DNA of 64,000 nucleotides from Ichthyophis bannanicus (taxonomy: Eukaryota; Chordata; Amphibia; Gymnophiona; Ichthyophiidae): the NCBI GenBank assembly GCA_033557465.1, contig CM066033.1:708011637-708075636 (forward strand). Direction: 5' to 3'. Under the pieces are notes generated by a model. That model had not been told where the DNA came from. It was given only the letters and a program-made list of their open reading frames with translations, and did no database searches. Numbering within the stretch: position 1 is the stretch's first letter; the number at the start of each line of letters is the position of its first letter. The position numbers and the translations under genes were made by a program. Below, one piece after another: positions 19,381 through 29,979 of the stretch.

Positions 19381-20951
19381 CTGAGTGACGGGGAGTGGCT
19401 TTTCTAAGATGGCGGCGGTGAGGGTTTAGCCAACTGACATGCCTAAGAGGAAGGGGAAACCCAAGGCGAAGGCTCTTCCCGCGGAGCTTTTACCTACCGG
19501 TGAGGGGCCTATGGATTGTTTCGTTCAGTTGTCCAAGGAGAAGGTAGAGGGGATTCGAGCGGGCTTGGTAGCGCCGTTGAACTCTGACTCGGCGTCTTCC
19601 GCCCTTGATATCACGCTCTCCCCCGATGGTCGACTTCCCCCGACGCCTCCTGGGTCTTTGCCTGCTCAGGTGCTGGGTGACAACGGGCGGCCTTCCGAGG
19701 TGTTAGCTGCCGCGTTGCATGTGCGGGACCTGCCTCTGGTGCACAGTAAGGACCGTGATGGAGGTTTACAGACTGTTTTGCCATCTCCATCTCAGCCTGG
19801 GATCGGGGCCTCTGTTCAGGTAATTGAAGCTACCACTATACCTCCGGGTGGATCAGATCAAGTTTCTCCCGGCTCTCCCGGTTTCTCTTTTGTTTTGGCT
19901 CGTCCCGCTTCAGTGACTTTGGACAGCATTTGGGACGCTATTTCACATCTTAGCCAAATGGTGGGTCTTCAAATTTCTTCCCTTTCGAATCGGATTGCCA
20001 CACTTGAAGTGGAGTTTCCACTGCTACATGCTTCTATTGCAGATGTCACCAGCAAACAATCAACTATGGATCATCAATTGACTAAAGTTGTCGATTTAAC
20101 TGCTTCTTTGGTTAAAGATAATATAAATCTTTGGGCTAAAACTGAGACATTGGAGAATGCTGTTCGAGCATGCAATGTTCGTCTTTTGAATTTCCCTATC
20201 ATATCTGGGAAGGCACCTTTGGATATGTTCAAGAGTTATCTTCAGGAGGTTCTAGCGGTCCCTCCAGAGCTGCTGCCCCCAGTCTCTAAGGCTTACTATC
20301 TCCCTTTTGGGAAAAGAATTGGGAAAGGGTCTGTTGGTCAATTGGAGATAGACTCTCTTAATGTCTCGGATTTGCTTAGTACACCTAAAGAAGAGGACAT
20401 AGCTGTATCAACTTTGTTAGTAACTTTAGCTCTCTCATCAGATAGGGAGTGGCTCCTAAAATTGTTTTATAAGAAGAGGGGAAAATTGTTTTATGGGAAA
20501 AAGATTCTCCTTTTCCCGGATGTTGCACGGGAGACGCAGAAGCGTAGAAGGGCCTTTCTATTATTGAAACCGGGAGTAGCACGACTTGGTGCTTTATTCT
20601 TGTTAAGATTTCCATGTAAATGTTTAATTACCTATAAAACTCAGAAATATGTGTTTTTTCCCCTGAGGACCTTACCGTTTTCCTAAACTCACATTTATCA
20701 ATTAGCTCTTCACCTGTGGCATGATTCCATCTTTTTTAATTTACCTGTTTTGTTATTTCCTTTTTTGGAGGTTTTTTTTCTCCTTTTCCCGGTTTCACTC
20801 CTCCATTATAGGGGGCTACTAATAATTCTTGCTGTTTCATTGCTATATTATATGTTTGGTGTATTTCTTTTCGCAAGTATTATTGTTCTGTACAAGTTTA
20901 TACTTGATTTATTATGTTAAAAATTTCATAAATAAATAATAAAAAAAAAAA
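19381..20951 (+). mobile_element. Half-L1 (ORF1-only L1 retroposon)
   Basis: A 1.57-kb plus-strand unit: a short leader beginning CTGAGTGACGGGGAGTGG, an intact ORF1 (19439-20686), a 3' UTR with AATAAA-type signals (about 20930) and a poly-A tail (20938-20951). It has no endonuclease or RT. It is bracketed by an imperfect target duplication, GAACAAACTGAAATT (19366-19380) and GAACAAACAAATT (20952-20964). The duplication and A-tail show it was copied by L1-type machinery from elsewhere. The plan matches the HAL1 elements of mammals. Confidence 0.8.
19439..20686 (+). CDS. L1-type ORF1 protein (RNA-binding chaperone)
   Basis: 415 codons, uninterrupted. The N-terminus is basic (MPKRKGKPKAKA). A Pro/Ser-rich region to about residue 155 follows. 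A coiled-coil-like heptad region lies at about 160-235 (LDSIWDAISHLSQMVGLQ through METLENAV-type text), then an RRM-like domain at about 235-300 ('VRACNVRLLNFP', 'SYLQEVL'). The C-terminal domain spans about 320-405 ('GKKILLFPD', 'RRRAFLLLKP', 'PCKCLITYK'). L1 ORF1p trimers coat L1 RNA. Because there is no ORF2, the protein would act on this element's own RNA or on other L1 RNA. The start follows the leader with no earlier in-frame ATG. The stop lies close to the 3' UTR. Confidence 0.85.
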   Translation: MPKRKGKPKAKALPAELLPTGEGPMDCFVQLSKEKVEGIRAGLVAPLNSDSASSALDITLSPDGRLPPTPPGSLPAQVLGDNGRPSEVLAAALHVRDLPLVHSKDRDGGLQTVLPSPSQPGIGASVQVIEATTIPPGGSDQVSPGSPGFSFVLARPASVTLDSIWDAISHLSQMVGLQISSLSNRIATLEVEFPLLHASIADVTSKQSTMDHQLTKVVDLTASLVKDNINLWAKTETLENAVRACNVRLLNFPIISGKAPLDMFKSYLQEVLAVPPELLPPVSKAYYLPFGKRIGKGSVGQLEIDSLNVSDLLSTPKEEDIAVSTLLVTLALSSDREWLLKLFYKKRGKLFYGKKILLFPDVARETQKRRRAFLLLKPGVARLGALFLLRFPCKCLITYKTQKYVFFPLRTLPFS

Positions 20952-22640
20952 GAACAAACAAATTACATTGAACAGGGCATTATAACTTGGAGATAACTAT
21001 TTTACAGGGAACATGGGCTATGGAGGGTTAAGTGGCTTGCCCAAGACCACAAGGAGCACCTGTGGGACTAGAAACCCCAGTCCTTCCGGCCCAAGGTTGC
21101 TGTCCTCTAGTGAGATTTGAACCCCCAACCTTCCGGCCTGAAGTACCTTGCCCCAACCACTAGGCCACTCCTCCACTCCAAATATGTTATTCTTATTTTC
21201 TTTTTGGGTGTTTCTGCGGCTGCTGTAACACTGCGTTTCCAGTTATTAATGGTTTTATCTAGGTCTGTGTAATCTTGGATTAATTTTGGTAGACTATCTT
21301 GTAAGAACTGTTCCTTGTTGAATCTTTTGAATCTTCTGATTTTGTTATCTGTGTGTCTGAGCATTTAGGTTATTGACCGCTATTTTGACTTTAATTATGT
21401 GGTGATCAGACCAGGGTGTTGGTGTGACAGTTGGGGGGAGTATGACATTTTGCTCCAGTAATGACCTAGGGGCAAAGATGAGGTCCGGTGTTCTGTCGAT
21501 GTGTAGGTGTTTGCAGTGCAACAATTCCATGGCTCTGAGAGAGGACTTTGCTTCAGTGTTTGCTGAACTGAGATTGAAATCCCCAAGGTTTGTTCGGGAA
21601 AATATATGTGCACACTGCTTCGAACACATTAAAGAGTTTGTCAGAATTAGCATTGGGTGTTCTGTATGTGAGACATATTTTAATGTGCTTATTTGCTATG
21701 ATTGTGTTGCTCTCAGTTGTACTGGTTACTGAGATGGTGTTAAACTTGTACTTTGGTCAGTATTAGCACTCCTCCTTCTCTCCTGTGGTTTTAAGGGCAG
21801 TGTATGAGGATGAGGTGATCTCATTCAGTATCACCTGGTCTGTGTGTCAGCCATGTTTCTGTTATGCACATTATGTCTATCTGGTGTTCTTGTAAGTAAT
21901 CTATGATGGTGTTTGTTTTGTTTCTGATTGATCTTGCGTTGATGAGTATGCAGGTTACTGTTGTGGTCAGTATGGAGTTGTTGTGGTTGATATTTGTGTT
22001 GATTGGGATACAAATTAGTCTTTGCATTTTCTTGTTTGTGTTCTTGTGCCTGGACATTTATGACCATGTCTCATGCTGTCTTATATTATTTACTATGGGT
22101 ATTCTGAGGTTGGAAGATTGTCTTTGTGTGGCCCTTAAGTGGTGTAGGAAGAGGAGCAGTAGTATTATCAGAGGTGGAGTAGTGGTTTTAAGATTCATTG
22201 TGCTGTTCACTTTCTGTGCTTGCCTTCTTTCTGCGAGCCTGTTGAGTGCCTATGGCTGTGATCGAGTGGTTATTGCCTCTGTAGGTGATGTTTTCCAGCT
22301 TACCCTAGGAGAATCAAGCTTTGTTAGATGGTCAAATGAGTCACTTCAATCCATTTGCACTCCAAGGTGTTCACGGTGTCTATTTTTCACGTGATCTATG
22401 CAATGACTTGGGATACAGCCAACAAGAGGTGGAGGTAAACCAAGACTGACTGAAGGGTGTAGTACGATTCCTACACAGTTGTCAGTGGGTTGGTCGGTCC
22501 GTGCCAAAAGGTCCTCAGGTGCAGGCCCGCCAGGCATGGGCACACCGGGAGGGGTTCACCAGTTTAAATGTCCTCTTCAGCCTGATTGGCCTTGGTGGTG
22601 GGGGTGGAGAGAGGCTTTCCTTCCGGCTCTCTTCCCCGAT

Positions 22641-23600
22641 GTTAACCATAGTATGGTATTCATTTAAATTTGTGCATGTAGCTTTTTTGGATTTCTGGTT
22701 GTTCTGAGTTCCTCCATCTTCGCTCTATTCTTCTTAGCTCTCATTTCAAACTTCTTAGCTCCCTTGTGTACCAGGTTGCATTTTGTTTGGGTTTGTGTGG
22801 AATTTGTTGGTAGGGCAGATGCAATGATGTTTATGATCTCATTTCATTTGCTAATCAGTGGGTCTATGTTGGTTATGTTAGGCTGTAGTTGTGGGGTGAT
22901 TTCTGTCAGGAATGATTGCTTATCAAATTTCTAGAATCTGTGCTTCGTAGTGTGGGTGCTGTTCTCAGTATTTGTGTTTTGACAGTGAGGAGCAAAAACG
23001 TTTATCATGGTGTGATCTGACCATGGGACTGGGATTAGTTGAGGTGCTGTGAATTTAGTATCAGTGAGTATGTCCTTGGGTGCAAAAATAAGGTCTGTTT
23101 CCTTGCACATGAGTTGGCTGTTGGTAATCTAGTGTGCTCATGGCATCTAGGAATGTGTTTGTATGTTTTTTGGAGAAAGTAGCGAGGATGAAGTCACCTA
23201 ATAACATTAAGTGTTTGTTCTGTGTGGTGTTCTTGCATACTATTGGATCTCAGGCAGATGAACAGCTCATAATCATCTATCTTTAGTTGGTTGAGTAATA
23301 TAGTGTCCATGGTAGATAGCCCAGACTCTTATGTATAGGATATCCTGTTGCTTTTGAGATAGTCTATGAAGATTGGGATTTTGTTGCATACTGAGCGTCC
23401 ATTGATAAATATGCATTTCAGAGACTGTAATTGTGGTTTTTACGCTAATAGGAGTGCAGTAGCAAGGTTGAATTTGTATAAGTCTGTGGGTATTTCTATG
23501 CCATGGGTTATAAAATGTGCTCTTAGGTCTATGTCGGAGAGTTCTGGCTAGTACTGGTTTGTACTATTAGCTGCTAGAGCTGCTGTAGTTCTTGCCAGGA
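22641..23600 (-). pseudogene. L2 LINE (outer copy), endonuclease part
   Basis: The minus-strand translation has the L2 endonuclease end ('PVPWSDHTMINV' at about 23020) and a basic linker ('EMRAKKNRAKMEELRT') at about 22700-22750, which continues at 17088. The younger L2 at 17089-22640 was inserted between the two halves. Stops are frequent. Confidence 0.65.
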
Positions 23601-23855
23601 ATACATTTCCTAGTAATATGTATATAAAGGGCTGGCCCGGCCCAAGGATTTCTGTCGCCATAGGCAGAAGCCCTGGCATGCAGCCCCCCACCCCCACCCC
23701 TTCCCTTGAAGGACTACCCAAAGGGACTGCTACTGCTAGAGAGAGTTCTGCACTTGTATTTACTTTTGGGAAATTCTCTAAATATTGGGGAAAAGGGAAA
23801 TATTTGGATTAAAAGTTGATTAATCTGTGTCATTTAGAATCTAGCGTATTTGTTA

Positions 23856-24052
23856 ACTCAGCCAGGACCTAGTATCAGCAGGTAGCTTTTAGTTTAAATG
23901 TAAAACTCTGCCAGGGCTTATTATCAGCAGGTAGCTTTTAGTTCAAATGTAAAACTCAGCGAGGGCCTAGTATCAGGAGGTAGCCTTTAATTTAAATTTA
24001 AAACTCAGTCAGGACCTAGCTATCATCAGATAGCTTTTAATTTAAATCAAAT
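23856..24052 (+). repeat. 49-bp tandem repeat in CR1 leader
   Basis: Four copies start at 23856, 23905, 23954 and 24003 (period 49). Each is built on ACTCAGCCAGGACCTAGTATC and ends with TTTAATTTAAATGTAAA-like text. They sit upstream of ORF1, where promoter monomers would be expected. Confidence 0.85.
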
Positions 24053-24599
24053 CAGCTTAGCATAAAAAAGAGGAATATGAATATATTGTTTCTAGAGACC
24101 CTTACAAAGAGGCCTTCCAGACAGGAAGCAAGAGACCTGTGAAAATGCTTCAATTAGGTGTTAAAGCCAAGTGACAGATCAAAGTGGCAATTTGAAAGGT
24201 TCCCTCCATCAAAGCCAGGGCTGTGTGAATAACCCAATAAATTGGTCACAGATTACCTTAGAAGCAAAGGTCTGGGACCTGTGTGGCAAGCCAGCCTTTA
24301 CTAAGTGTTAATTCCCTCCCTCCTAACCCAACTCCCACCCAGCCCTGGCATAATCTTAGCTTTATAGGCTCTTAGACCTATTAAAGAGGGAAGGATATTC
24401 AAATTCACTTTCAGGTGCAGCTGGTTTCCTCACCAGGAATAGATTAATTAAGGCCCTGAAATTAATTAATCTTGAGATGAACAAAGTCTCAAACTTATAT
24501 GGTATAGTTGTGTCAGTTCAAGTATCCCTAGTAACTTCAAACAAACTTAAATAGCTAAACAAAACCTTAAAACTAAGACACAGGCAGCAGTCCAGCAGA

Positions 24600-25440
24600 G
24601 CAATGGAGGCTATCTTTGGAGTCTAGAGCAGCAGACTTAGAGGACATAAGGAAGTCAGAGAGGTACACAGATGAGACCTATAGGGACGGAGCACTGAAGT
24701 CTCACCTCCAGTCTGGCAGCCTCTCAGTTGCCGAGGAGAGGAGAGGTCTCGTGAAAGGAGTGCATCAACTTGGAGAGGCAGGATGTGATCCCGTAGCTAG
24801 GACCTGTCCACAAGGAGATGTAAAACCCTCTCTTACTGACGTGGTTTCTTCAGGGCCATGTGCCCATGAGGGAAGGGTTAGGACAGCCGTTACAGTTGGT
24901 GAGTCGATCATTCGGCATGTAGACAGCTGGGTGACCGGTTGACATGAGGAACGCCTGGTAACATGCCTGCCTGGTACGAAGGTAGCCGACCTCATACGCC
25001 ACCTAGACAAGGTTTTAGATAGTGCTGGGAAAAGTCTGCTGTCTTGGTACATATCGGTACCAATGACATAGGAAAATGTGGGAGGGAGGTTCTGGAGGCC
25101 AAATTTAGGCTTTCAGGTAGGTAGTTGAAATCCAGAACTTTCAGAATAGCATTCTCTGAATTGCTTCCCGTTCCATGCGCAGGATTCAAAAGGCAGGCAG
25201 AGCTGCAGAGTCTCAATGCGTGCATGAGACAATGGTGCAAAGGTGGTGGTTTTGGATTTGTTAGGAACTGGGCAACATTCTGGGGAAAGGAAGGGTTCGT
25301 CCCAAAGGAGGGGCTCTACCTTAACTGGGATGGAACCAAGAGATAGAACAGCTTTTAAACTAGATAATGGGGGAAAGATGACAGTCGCCCAGGTGCACAT
25401 GGTTCGGAACGATGTATCCTTGAAGGAAACTAACAAAAGT
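24600..25440 (+). pseudogene. CR1 ORF1 with SGNH-hydrolase domain, decayed
   Basis: Fragments recall the SGNH ORF1 intact at 49652-50458: 'VGESIIRHVD' at about 24895 (the catalytic GDS serine block reads GES here), 'CLPGTKVADLIRHL' at about 24970 and a 'WYISVPMT' remnant of the G-x-N-D block at about 25045. Stops and frameshifts separate them. DIRS B interrupts the CR1 just after this ORF, at 25441. Confidence 0.65.
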
Positions 25441-25985
25441 GTAAATTGGACTTACCTGCTAATTGTAGTACCTGAAGGAACTCCAGTCTAGTCCCGGAAA
25501 CTCTGGAGTTGTGATCCTCTTCCAGCAGCTTGGAGACTGATCCATGTCATTTTTTTGATGACACCGGTATATGGACACAGGCACCGCCTCCTTCCTCTCC
25601 AGTAACTTATTGACAAAGCAAACTCACCGGAGCAACAATTAAGTATAAGAAACACATAAGTAAACCAACTATCTGAAATCTGAACAGGTAACCACTGACC
25701 CAATAGAGCCAGAACTCTGAAATTCACCCGTGAAGGCCCTCGCTGTCCCTCTTGTGACAGGACCTAAACCTCCAATCGTAGCGACTGCCCCAACCTGAAT
25801 GCAAAGCCGCGGCCCGCACTGTAGGCACTTACCTGACACAGCTTCCGCTTCAGGCTCCACTACAGGCAAAGACACGGGATGGGGTCCGGGACTAGACTGG
25901 AGTTCCTTCAGGAACTACAATTAGCAGTTAAGTCTAATTTACACTTCCTTAATGTCCCTCCAGTCTAGTCCCGGAAACTCTGGAG
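25441..25985. repeat. DIRS B 3' inverted terminal repeat and internal complementary region
   Basis: The left terminus (25441-25506) is complementary to 25868-25935. The next segment, 25940-25985, is complementary to the right terminus at 37440-37479. The internal region is thus a copy of the circle junction, which DIRS models use as a template to complete circular DNA. On the sense strand the terminus reads AGCAG|GTAAGTCC (donor-like, 25455/25454). The internal copy has GT changed to TT at that point. Confidence 0.85.
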
Positions 25986-26009
25986 AAGTAACAGAGCAGT
26001 AAAAAAAAC

Positions 26010-26442
26010 TCACCGGGCGGGACCTGCCAGACCAGCCTGAAGCACCGCCGATTCAAAACAGGTATCCCTGCTCGTCTGCACACCCAGTCGATAATGCTTG
26101 ACCAAAGAGTTCAGAGAGGACCACGTTGCCGCCTTACAAATCTCAACCGGCAGCACAGACTTGCACTCTGCCCAAGACGCGGCCTGCGCCCTCGTCGAAT
26201 GAACTCTTAACCCTTCAGGAACCTGCTTACCCTTCAATAAATACACTGACGCAATCGCCGCCTTTATCCATCTAGCAATGGACGCCTTAGACGCCGCTTC
26301 CCCTTTGCGAGGCCCCCCGAACAACACAAACAGTCGATCCGACCGCCTGAACCCCGCAGTTCTACTGAGGTACCTCTGCAACGCCCTCCGGACGTCCAAT
26401 CGATGATCCAAGGAACCATGCGACTCCGCTAGGAAAACCGGT
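26010..26442 (-). pseudogene. DIRS B tyrosine recombinase, C-terminal half
   Basis: The segment begins 'PVFLAESHGSLDHRLDVRRAL', directly continuing the N-terminal half that ends at 32164. It includes the catalytic H-x-x-R ('VHSTRAQAASWAE') and the nucleophilic Tyr ('SLVKHYRLGV'), and ends '..QAGLAGPAR'. These catalytic residues are intact, but the gene is cut in two by DIRS A. Recombinases of this family would integrate the circular DIRS DNA without making target duplications. Confidence 0.85.
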
Positions 26443-26705
26443 AAGAGTAGTTACTCACCTGTAACAGGTGTTCTCCAGGAGCAGCAGGAATCAGTCCTCA
26501 CATATGGGTGACGTCGGCGCCGACGAAGCCCTCGTGCGGAGCATTTCCCCAGCTTTCAAAGAAAGCCTTTGGGAATTGCAGCGCGCATGCGCGGTCCCCT
26601 TCCCGCCCAAGGGTGCCATCTTGCTCAGTCTGATGACATAGCTAAAAGACAGCAAAAAATTAGCAAAAACAAATCATATGACTGCAACTCTAGGGGGAGG
26701 AGGGA

Positions 26706-26815
26706 GGGTTGTGAGGACTGATTCCTGCTGCTCCTGGAGAACACCTGTTACAGGTGAGTAACTACTCTTTCTCCAGGACCAAGCAGGAAGTCAGTCCTCA
26801 CATATGGGACTCCCC
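26706..26815. repeat. DIRS A internal complementary region (circle-junction copy)
   Basis: 26706-26768 is complementary to the left terminus (26443-26510), and 26769-26815 is complementary to the right terminus (32120-32163). The joint reads ACAG, then GTGAGTAAC..., ending TTTCTCCAG before GACC. The 23 nt at 26754-26776 look like a tiny GT-AG intron. The joint is conserved in element E (63112-63134). Confidence 0.85.
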
Positions 26816-26929
26816 AGCTTAAGGCTACCGGAGACCTCAAGCAGAAAAAAGAGCTCCTTCGAGCTCAGAATCTTCTCTGAGAACGCCCCCGACCGGTAGC
26901 CCAACACCAGGGCCGGAGGGTAGGAGTTG

Positions 26930-28904
26930 CCTAAACCCCAAAGAGATTATGGAGTACTGCCTGTCCGAAAGCACTGTCCCTGCGGGACTCCCTCTCAAGG
27001 CACTAATGGGCTGCAAAAGTCTGGCTTGAAGACCAAGTAGCAGCCCGGCAGATGTCTGCCAACGGAACAGAGCGGAGATGAGCCACTGACGCAGCCTTCG
27101 CCCTGACACGATGAGCCGTGACTCGACCCTCCAACGAGAGGCCGGCTGCCCCATAAGCCCAGGCAATACAGTCAGCAACCCATATGGACAACGTACGCTT
27201 GGAGACAGGGAGTCCCAACTTATTGGGGTCAAAAGAAACGAAAAGCTGAACAGCCTTCCGATGCTCCCGCGTACGGTCACGGTAGAAGGACAACGCCCTC
27301 CTACAATCCAGGGTATGCAAGACCATCTCAGCCCGGTTGGCATGCAGCCTGGGAAAGAAGGTCGGAAGAACCACCTCCTGATTGAGGTGAAAAGGTGAGA
27401 CAACTTTAGGAAGAAACTTAGGGTGAGTCCGTAGGACTACCCTATTCCGGTAGAACCTAGTGTAAGGAGGATCAGACACTAGTGCCTGCAGTTCACTCAC
27501 TCGCCTAGCAGAGGTGAGAGCTACCAGAAAGAAAGTTTTCCAGGAGAGAAAACGGAGAGGGCAGGTAGCCATAGGTTCAAAAGGCGGACAAGTAAGCCGC
27601 TGTAAGACCACATTCAGATCCCACTCAGGGGCCGGTGGACGCAAAGGAGGCTTAAGCAGAAGAAGGCCTCTGAGGAAACGAGCCACCAAAGGGTGGTTGG
27701 AAAAAGGCCTGCCGTCCACCGGCGAGTGGTGTGCTGAGAGAGCACTAAGGTGAACTCGAACAGAGTTAGACTTAAGGCCCAGATTGGAGAGGTAGAGCAA
27801 ATATTGCAACACTACTGCTACCAAGCACGAGAAGGGATTCTCACTGTGCTGAGCACACCATGCAGAGAATCTACGCCACTTAAGAGCGTAGGATTTCCTG
27901 GTGAATTGACACCGAGAGGCCAAGACTACATCTTCCACCTCTCGAGGTAGTAGTAAGGGAGCTAGGACTACCCTTTCAGCAGCCAGGCCATCAGATGAAG
28001 GGACTGGAGGTTGGGGTGCAAGAGAGTCCCCTGATACTGAGACAGGAGATCGTGTTGAAACCCCAGAGGAAGAGGTGTGTCCACCGCCAGCTGTAGCAGA
28101 AGCGGGAACCACGGTTGCCTCAGCCACCTGGGGGCTATGAGAATCAAGGAAGCCCCGTCCCTGAGGACTTTGAACAGCGTCCTGGACACTAGTGGTGTGG
28201 GAGGAAACGCATACAGTAGGCCTGTGGACCACGAGATCAGAAACGCATCCGCTGCTACTCTGAGAGGATGCGGTTGTCTGGAGCAAAATCTCGGGAGTTG
28301 CCAGTTCAGAGGACTGGCGAAAAGATCCATGGTGGGGAGCCCCCACTTGAGAAAGACCCGCTGAACCACCAATGGGTGCAATCTCCATTCGTGTGGTTGC
28401 AGGATCCGGCTCAGTCTGTGCCAGGCAATTTTCCTGACCTGGGAGGTAGACAGCCTTGAGAAGGATTCCGTGATTGACAGCCCAAGAGCACAGTCGTTGT
28501 GCCTCCTGACAAAGAAGGAAGGAGCCTGTGCCTCCTTGTTTGTTCACATAGAACATGGCAACTTGATTGTCCGTTTCGACCAGTACAGACTGGTGAGAGG
28601 CGAGGTGGGAGAAGGCTCTCAGAGCTAGGCGTATCGCCCATAGCTCCAGGAAGTTTATCTGTTGAGTAGCCTCCCAAGGGGTCCAGAGACCCTGAGTACA
28701 TGTCCCTTGGCAATGTGCTCCCCAACCGAGAAGAGAGGCATCGGTTGTCAGCACCTGAGTATGCGGAGGGGATTGAAAAACCACTCCGAGCACCAGATTC
28801 GGAAGATGAAGCCACCATTGCAGAGAGGAGACCAGGAGGTGGGAGATCATCACCGAGTCCGCTAGGCCCCTGTGGCTTGATGCCACTGAGTGTGAAGGCT
28901 CCAC
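26930..28904 (-). pseudogene. DIRS A RNase H and tyrosine recombinase
   Basis: A 633-codon open frame (28904-27003) begins in RNase H ('TTDASLLGWGAH', 'FLELWAIRLAL', 'VETDNQVAMFYVNKQG') and ends in the recombinase ('ARRVSELQAL' with the first catalytic Arg, 'AHRVRAKAAS' with His and Arg). The middle (about residues 175-310) is out of frame: the conserved post-RNase H segment is read in another frame at 28381-27968. The open length is therefore partly accidental. The frame stops at 27003-27005, where the catalytic Tyr codon of the family is TAG ('FAAH' then stop, then 'CLERESRRDSAFGQ'). The enzyme cannot be active. Confidence 0.85.
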
Positions 28905-29979
28905 TGAGCAGGTCGCATGTGCAGGCGGGCATTGGGGGTGACATGGACTGTGGAAGCCCTATGGCCGAGTAGTCTCAGGAATTGCCTGGCAGAGACCAGG
29001 GAATTGCTGCGAAACTGGCTGGCCAGATCCATTAGCCTGTGGGCCCTGTCCAGAGGCAGAAAAGCCTTTGCTTGAAGAGTGTCTAGTCTGGCCCCTATAA
29101 GTTCTGGGACGGGAGCAAAGTGGACTTTGCGAAGTTTATGACAAACCCCAAGTGCTGAAGCAGAGCCACAGTGCGAAGGGTGGCCTGATTGGCCTCCTGG
29201 GAAGATTGGCCCCTTATGAGCCAGTCGTACAGGTACCGAAACACAAAAAGACCCTGAAGCCTCAGGTAGGCCGCCACCACTGCCAGGCACTTGGTGAACA
29301 CCCTGGGAGCGGATGATAGGCCAAAGGGAAGTACTCTGTACTGATAGAGGTTTCCTCCCACAACAAACCTGAGATATTGTCTGTGGTCTGGATGAATAAG
29401 GATGTGAGTATACGCATCCTTTAGATCTAAGGAGCATAGCCAGTCTCCCTGCTGGAGGTAGGACAGCAGGATTCCAAGGGTAAGCATCTTGAACTTTTCC
29501 CTCTCCAGGAACTTGTTGAGGTTGTGCAAGTCTAGGATGGGTCTGAGGCCTCCTGTTCTTTTTGGTACCAGAAAGTACCTTGAATAAAAGCCTTGATCTC
29601 TCAGGTGGTGGGGCACCGGTTCCACAGCCTGATCCTTTAGCAGACCTGTCAACTCCTGAAGGAGTAGGTCCCTGTGCAGAGGGAGTCTTGGAGGCTCCCC
29701 TGGAAAATAGGAGGGAGGTACCTGGTGAAAATGGAGAAGATAGCCCTTTTGGACTATATGAAGAACCCAGGTATCTGATGTGACGGCTGACCTGTGGGCA
29801 AAGTGGGCCAGCCGGCCTCCTGTGCTGAGAGAAACCAGCTGAGGAGAAGAGGCTATGCTGTTTGAGTCAAAAAGCCCCACCCTGCTGAGCAGGGGCCGGT
29901 GTTGGTGGCTTGGGGGTCTTCGGCCTACGGGGCCCTTGACCCTGCCCCTTGGCCTGCTGACCCCGTTGGGGAGCTGCAA
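28862..29979 (-). pseudogene. DIRS A reverse transcriptase
   Basis: The frame 29979-29095 holds RT fingers and palm: 'FLVPKRTGGLRPILDLHNLNK', 'SLDLKDAYTHILIHP', 'RVLPFGLSSAPRVFTKCLAVV'. The catalytic box reads YLYD ('FRYLYDWLIRG') where DIRS RTs, including D in this window, have YLDD, so one metal-binding Asp is lost. A shift near 29130 moves the C-terminal RT part to the frame 29437-28862 ('LIGARLDTLQAKAFLP', 'QFLRLLGH'). Another shift near 28870 leads into RNase H. Confidence 0.85.

Larger units (their letters stand above)
19285..21180 (-). mobile_element. tRNA-derived SINE with L2-type tail, split by half-L1
   Basis: Read on the minus strand, the tRNA-like head is at 21180-21105 (GGCCTAGTGGTTGGGGC A box, GGGTTCAAATC B box). 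The body has CTCCTTGTGGTCTTGGGCAA (21060-21040), and after the half-L1 insertion comes an L2-like stem-loop and TAAA tail (19365-19285). The same family at 34787-35152 is intact. The L2 coding text on each side ('KKKIRITY' and 'NTPWYSNEIRQ') rejoins across it. Confidence 0.8.
17089..22640 (-). mobile_element. L2 LINE (inner copy), interrupted by a SINE
   Basis: The 3' end and stem-loop (TATACGGCTTCATTC...AAGGCGGTTTACA) are at 17097-17136. RT frames follow at 17411-18025 ('YLGVILDQALNLQSH', 'NQLPWLPIHYCIRFK', 'RAFSLAALALWNTLPEEI') and 18135-18638 ('HQHGFRTNHGVETLL', 'FLGISSAFYTVSHK', catalytic YADD in 'WLYADDIMIF'). The linker is at 18640-19280, and the endonuclease at 21345-22057 ('INARSIRNK', 'ITETWLT', 'WSDHHII'). 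GC-rich leader sequence lies at about 22480-22640. Frameshifts separate these blocks. A SINE at 19285-21180 splits the linker. Confidence 0.8.
23630..25440 (+). mobile_element. CR1 LINE, 5' half (continues at 37480)
   Basis: The leader holds 49-bp tandem repeats (23856-24052) and an AT-rich stretch, followed by a decayed ORF1 with an SGNH-hydrolase segment (24600-25440). The copy stops exactly at the left end of DIRS B and resumes at 37480 beyond its right end. It is therefore a single CR1 split by a 12-kb insertion. The 5' boundary is approximate. Confidence 0.7.

Noticed and set aside
21107..21180. A conserved peptide motif shared with the DIRS B gag C-terminus (WRSGLVVGARYFRPEG)
   Set aside because: Both occurrences are the translated head of the same SINE family, not a protein domain.
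25500..25600. LTR of a retrovirus-like element
   Set aside because: The repeats at the DIRS ends are inverted rather than direct, there is an internal complementary region, and a tyrosine recombinase replaces integrase.
27003..28904. A single 633-residue RNase H-recombinase fusion protein
   Set aside because: The conserved post-RNase H segment (28381-27968) is in another frame, so the middle of the open frame is accidental. It is better described as two genes joined by frameshifts.
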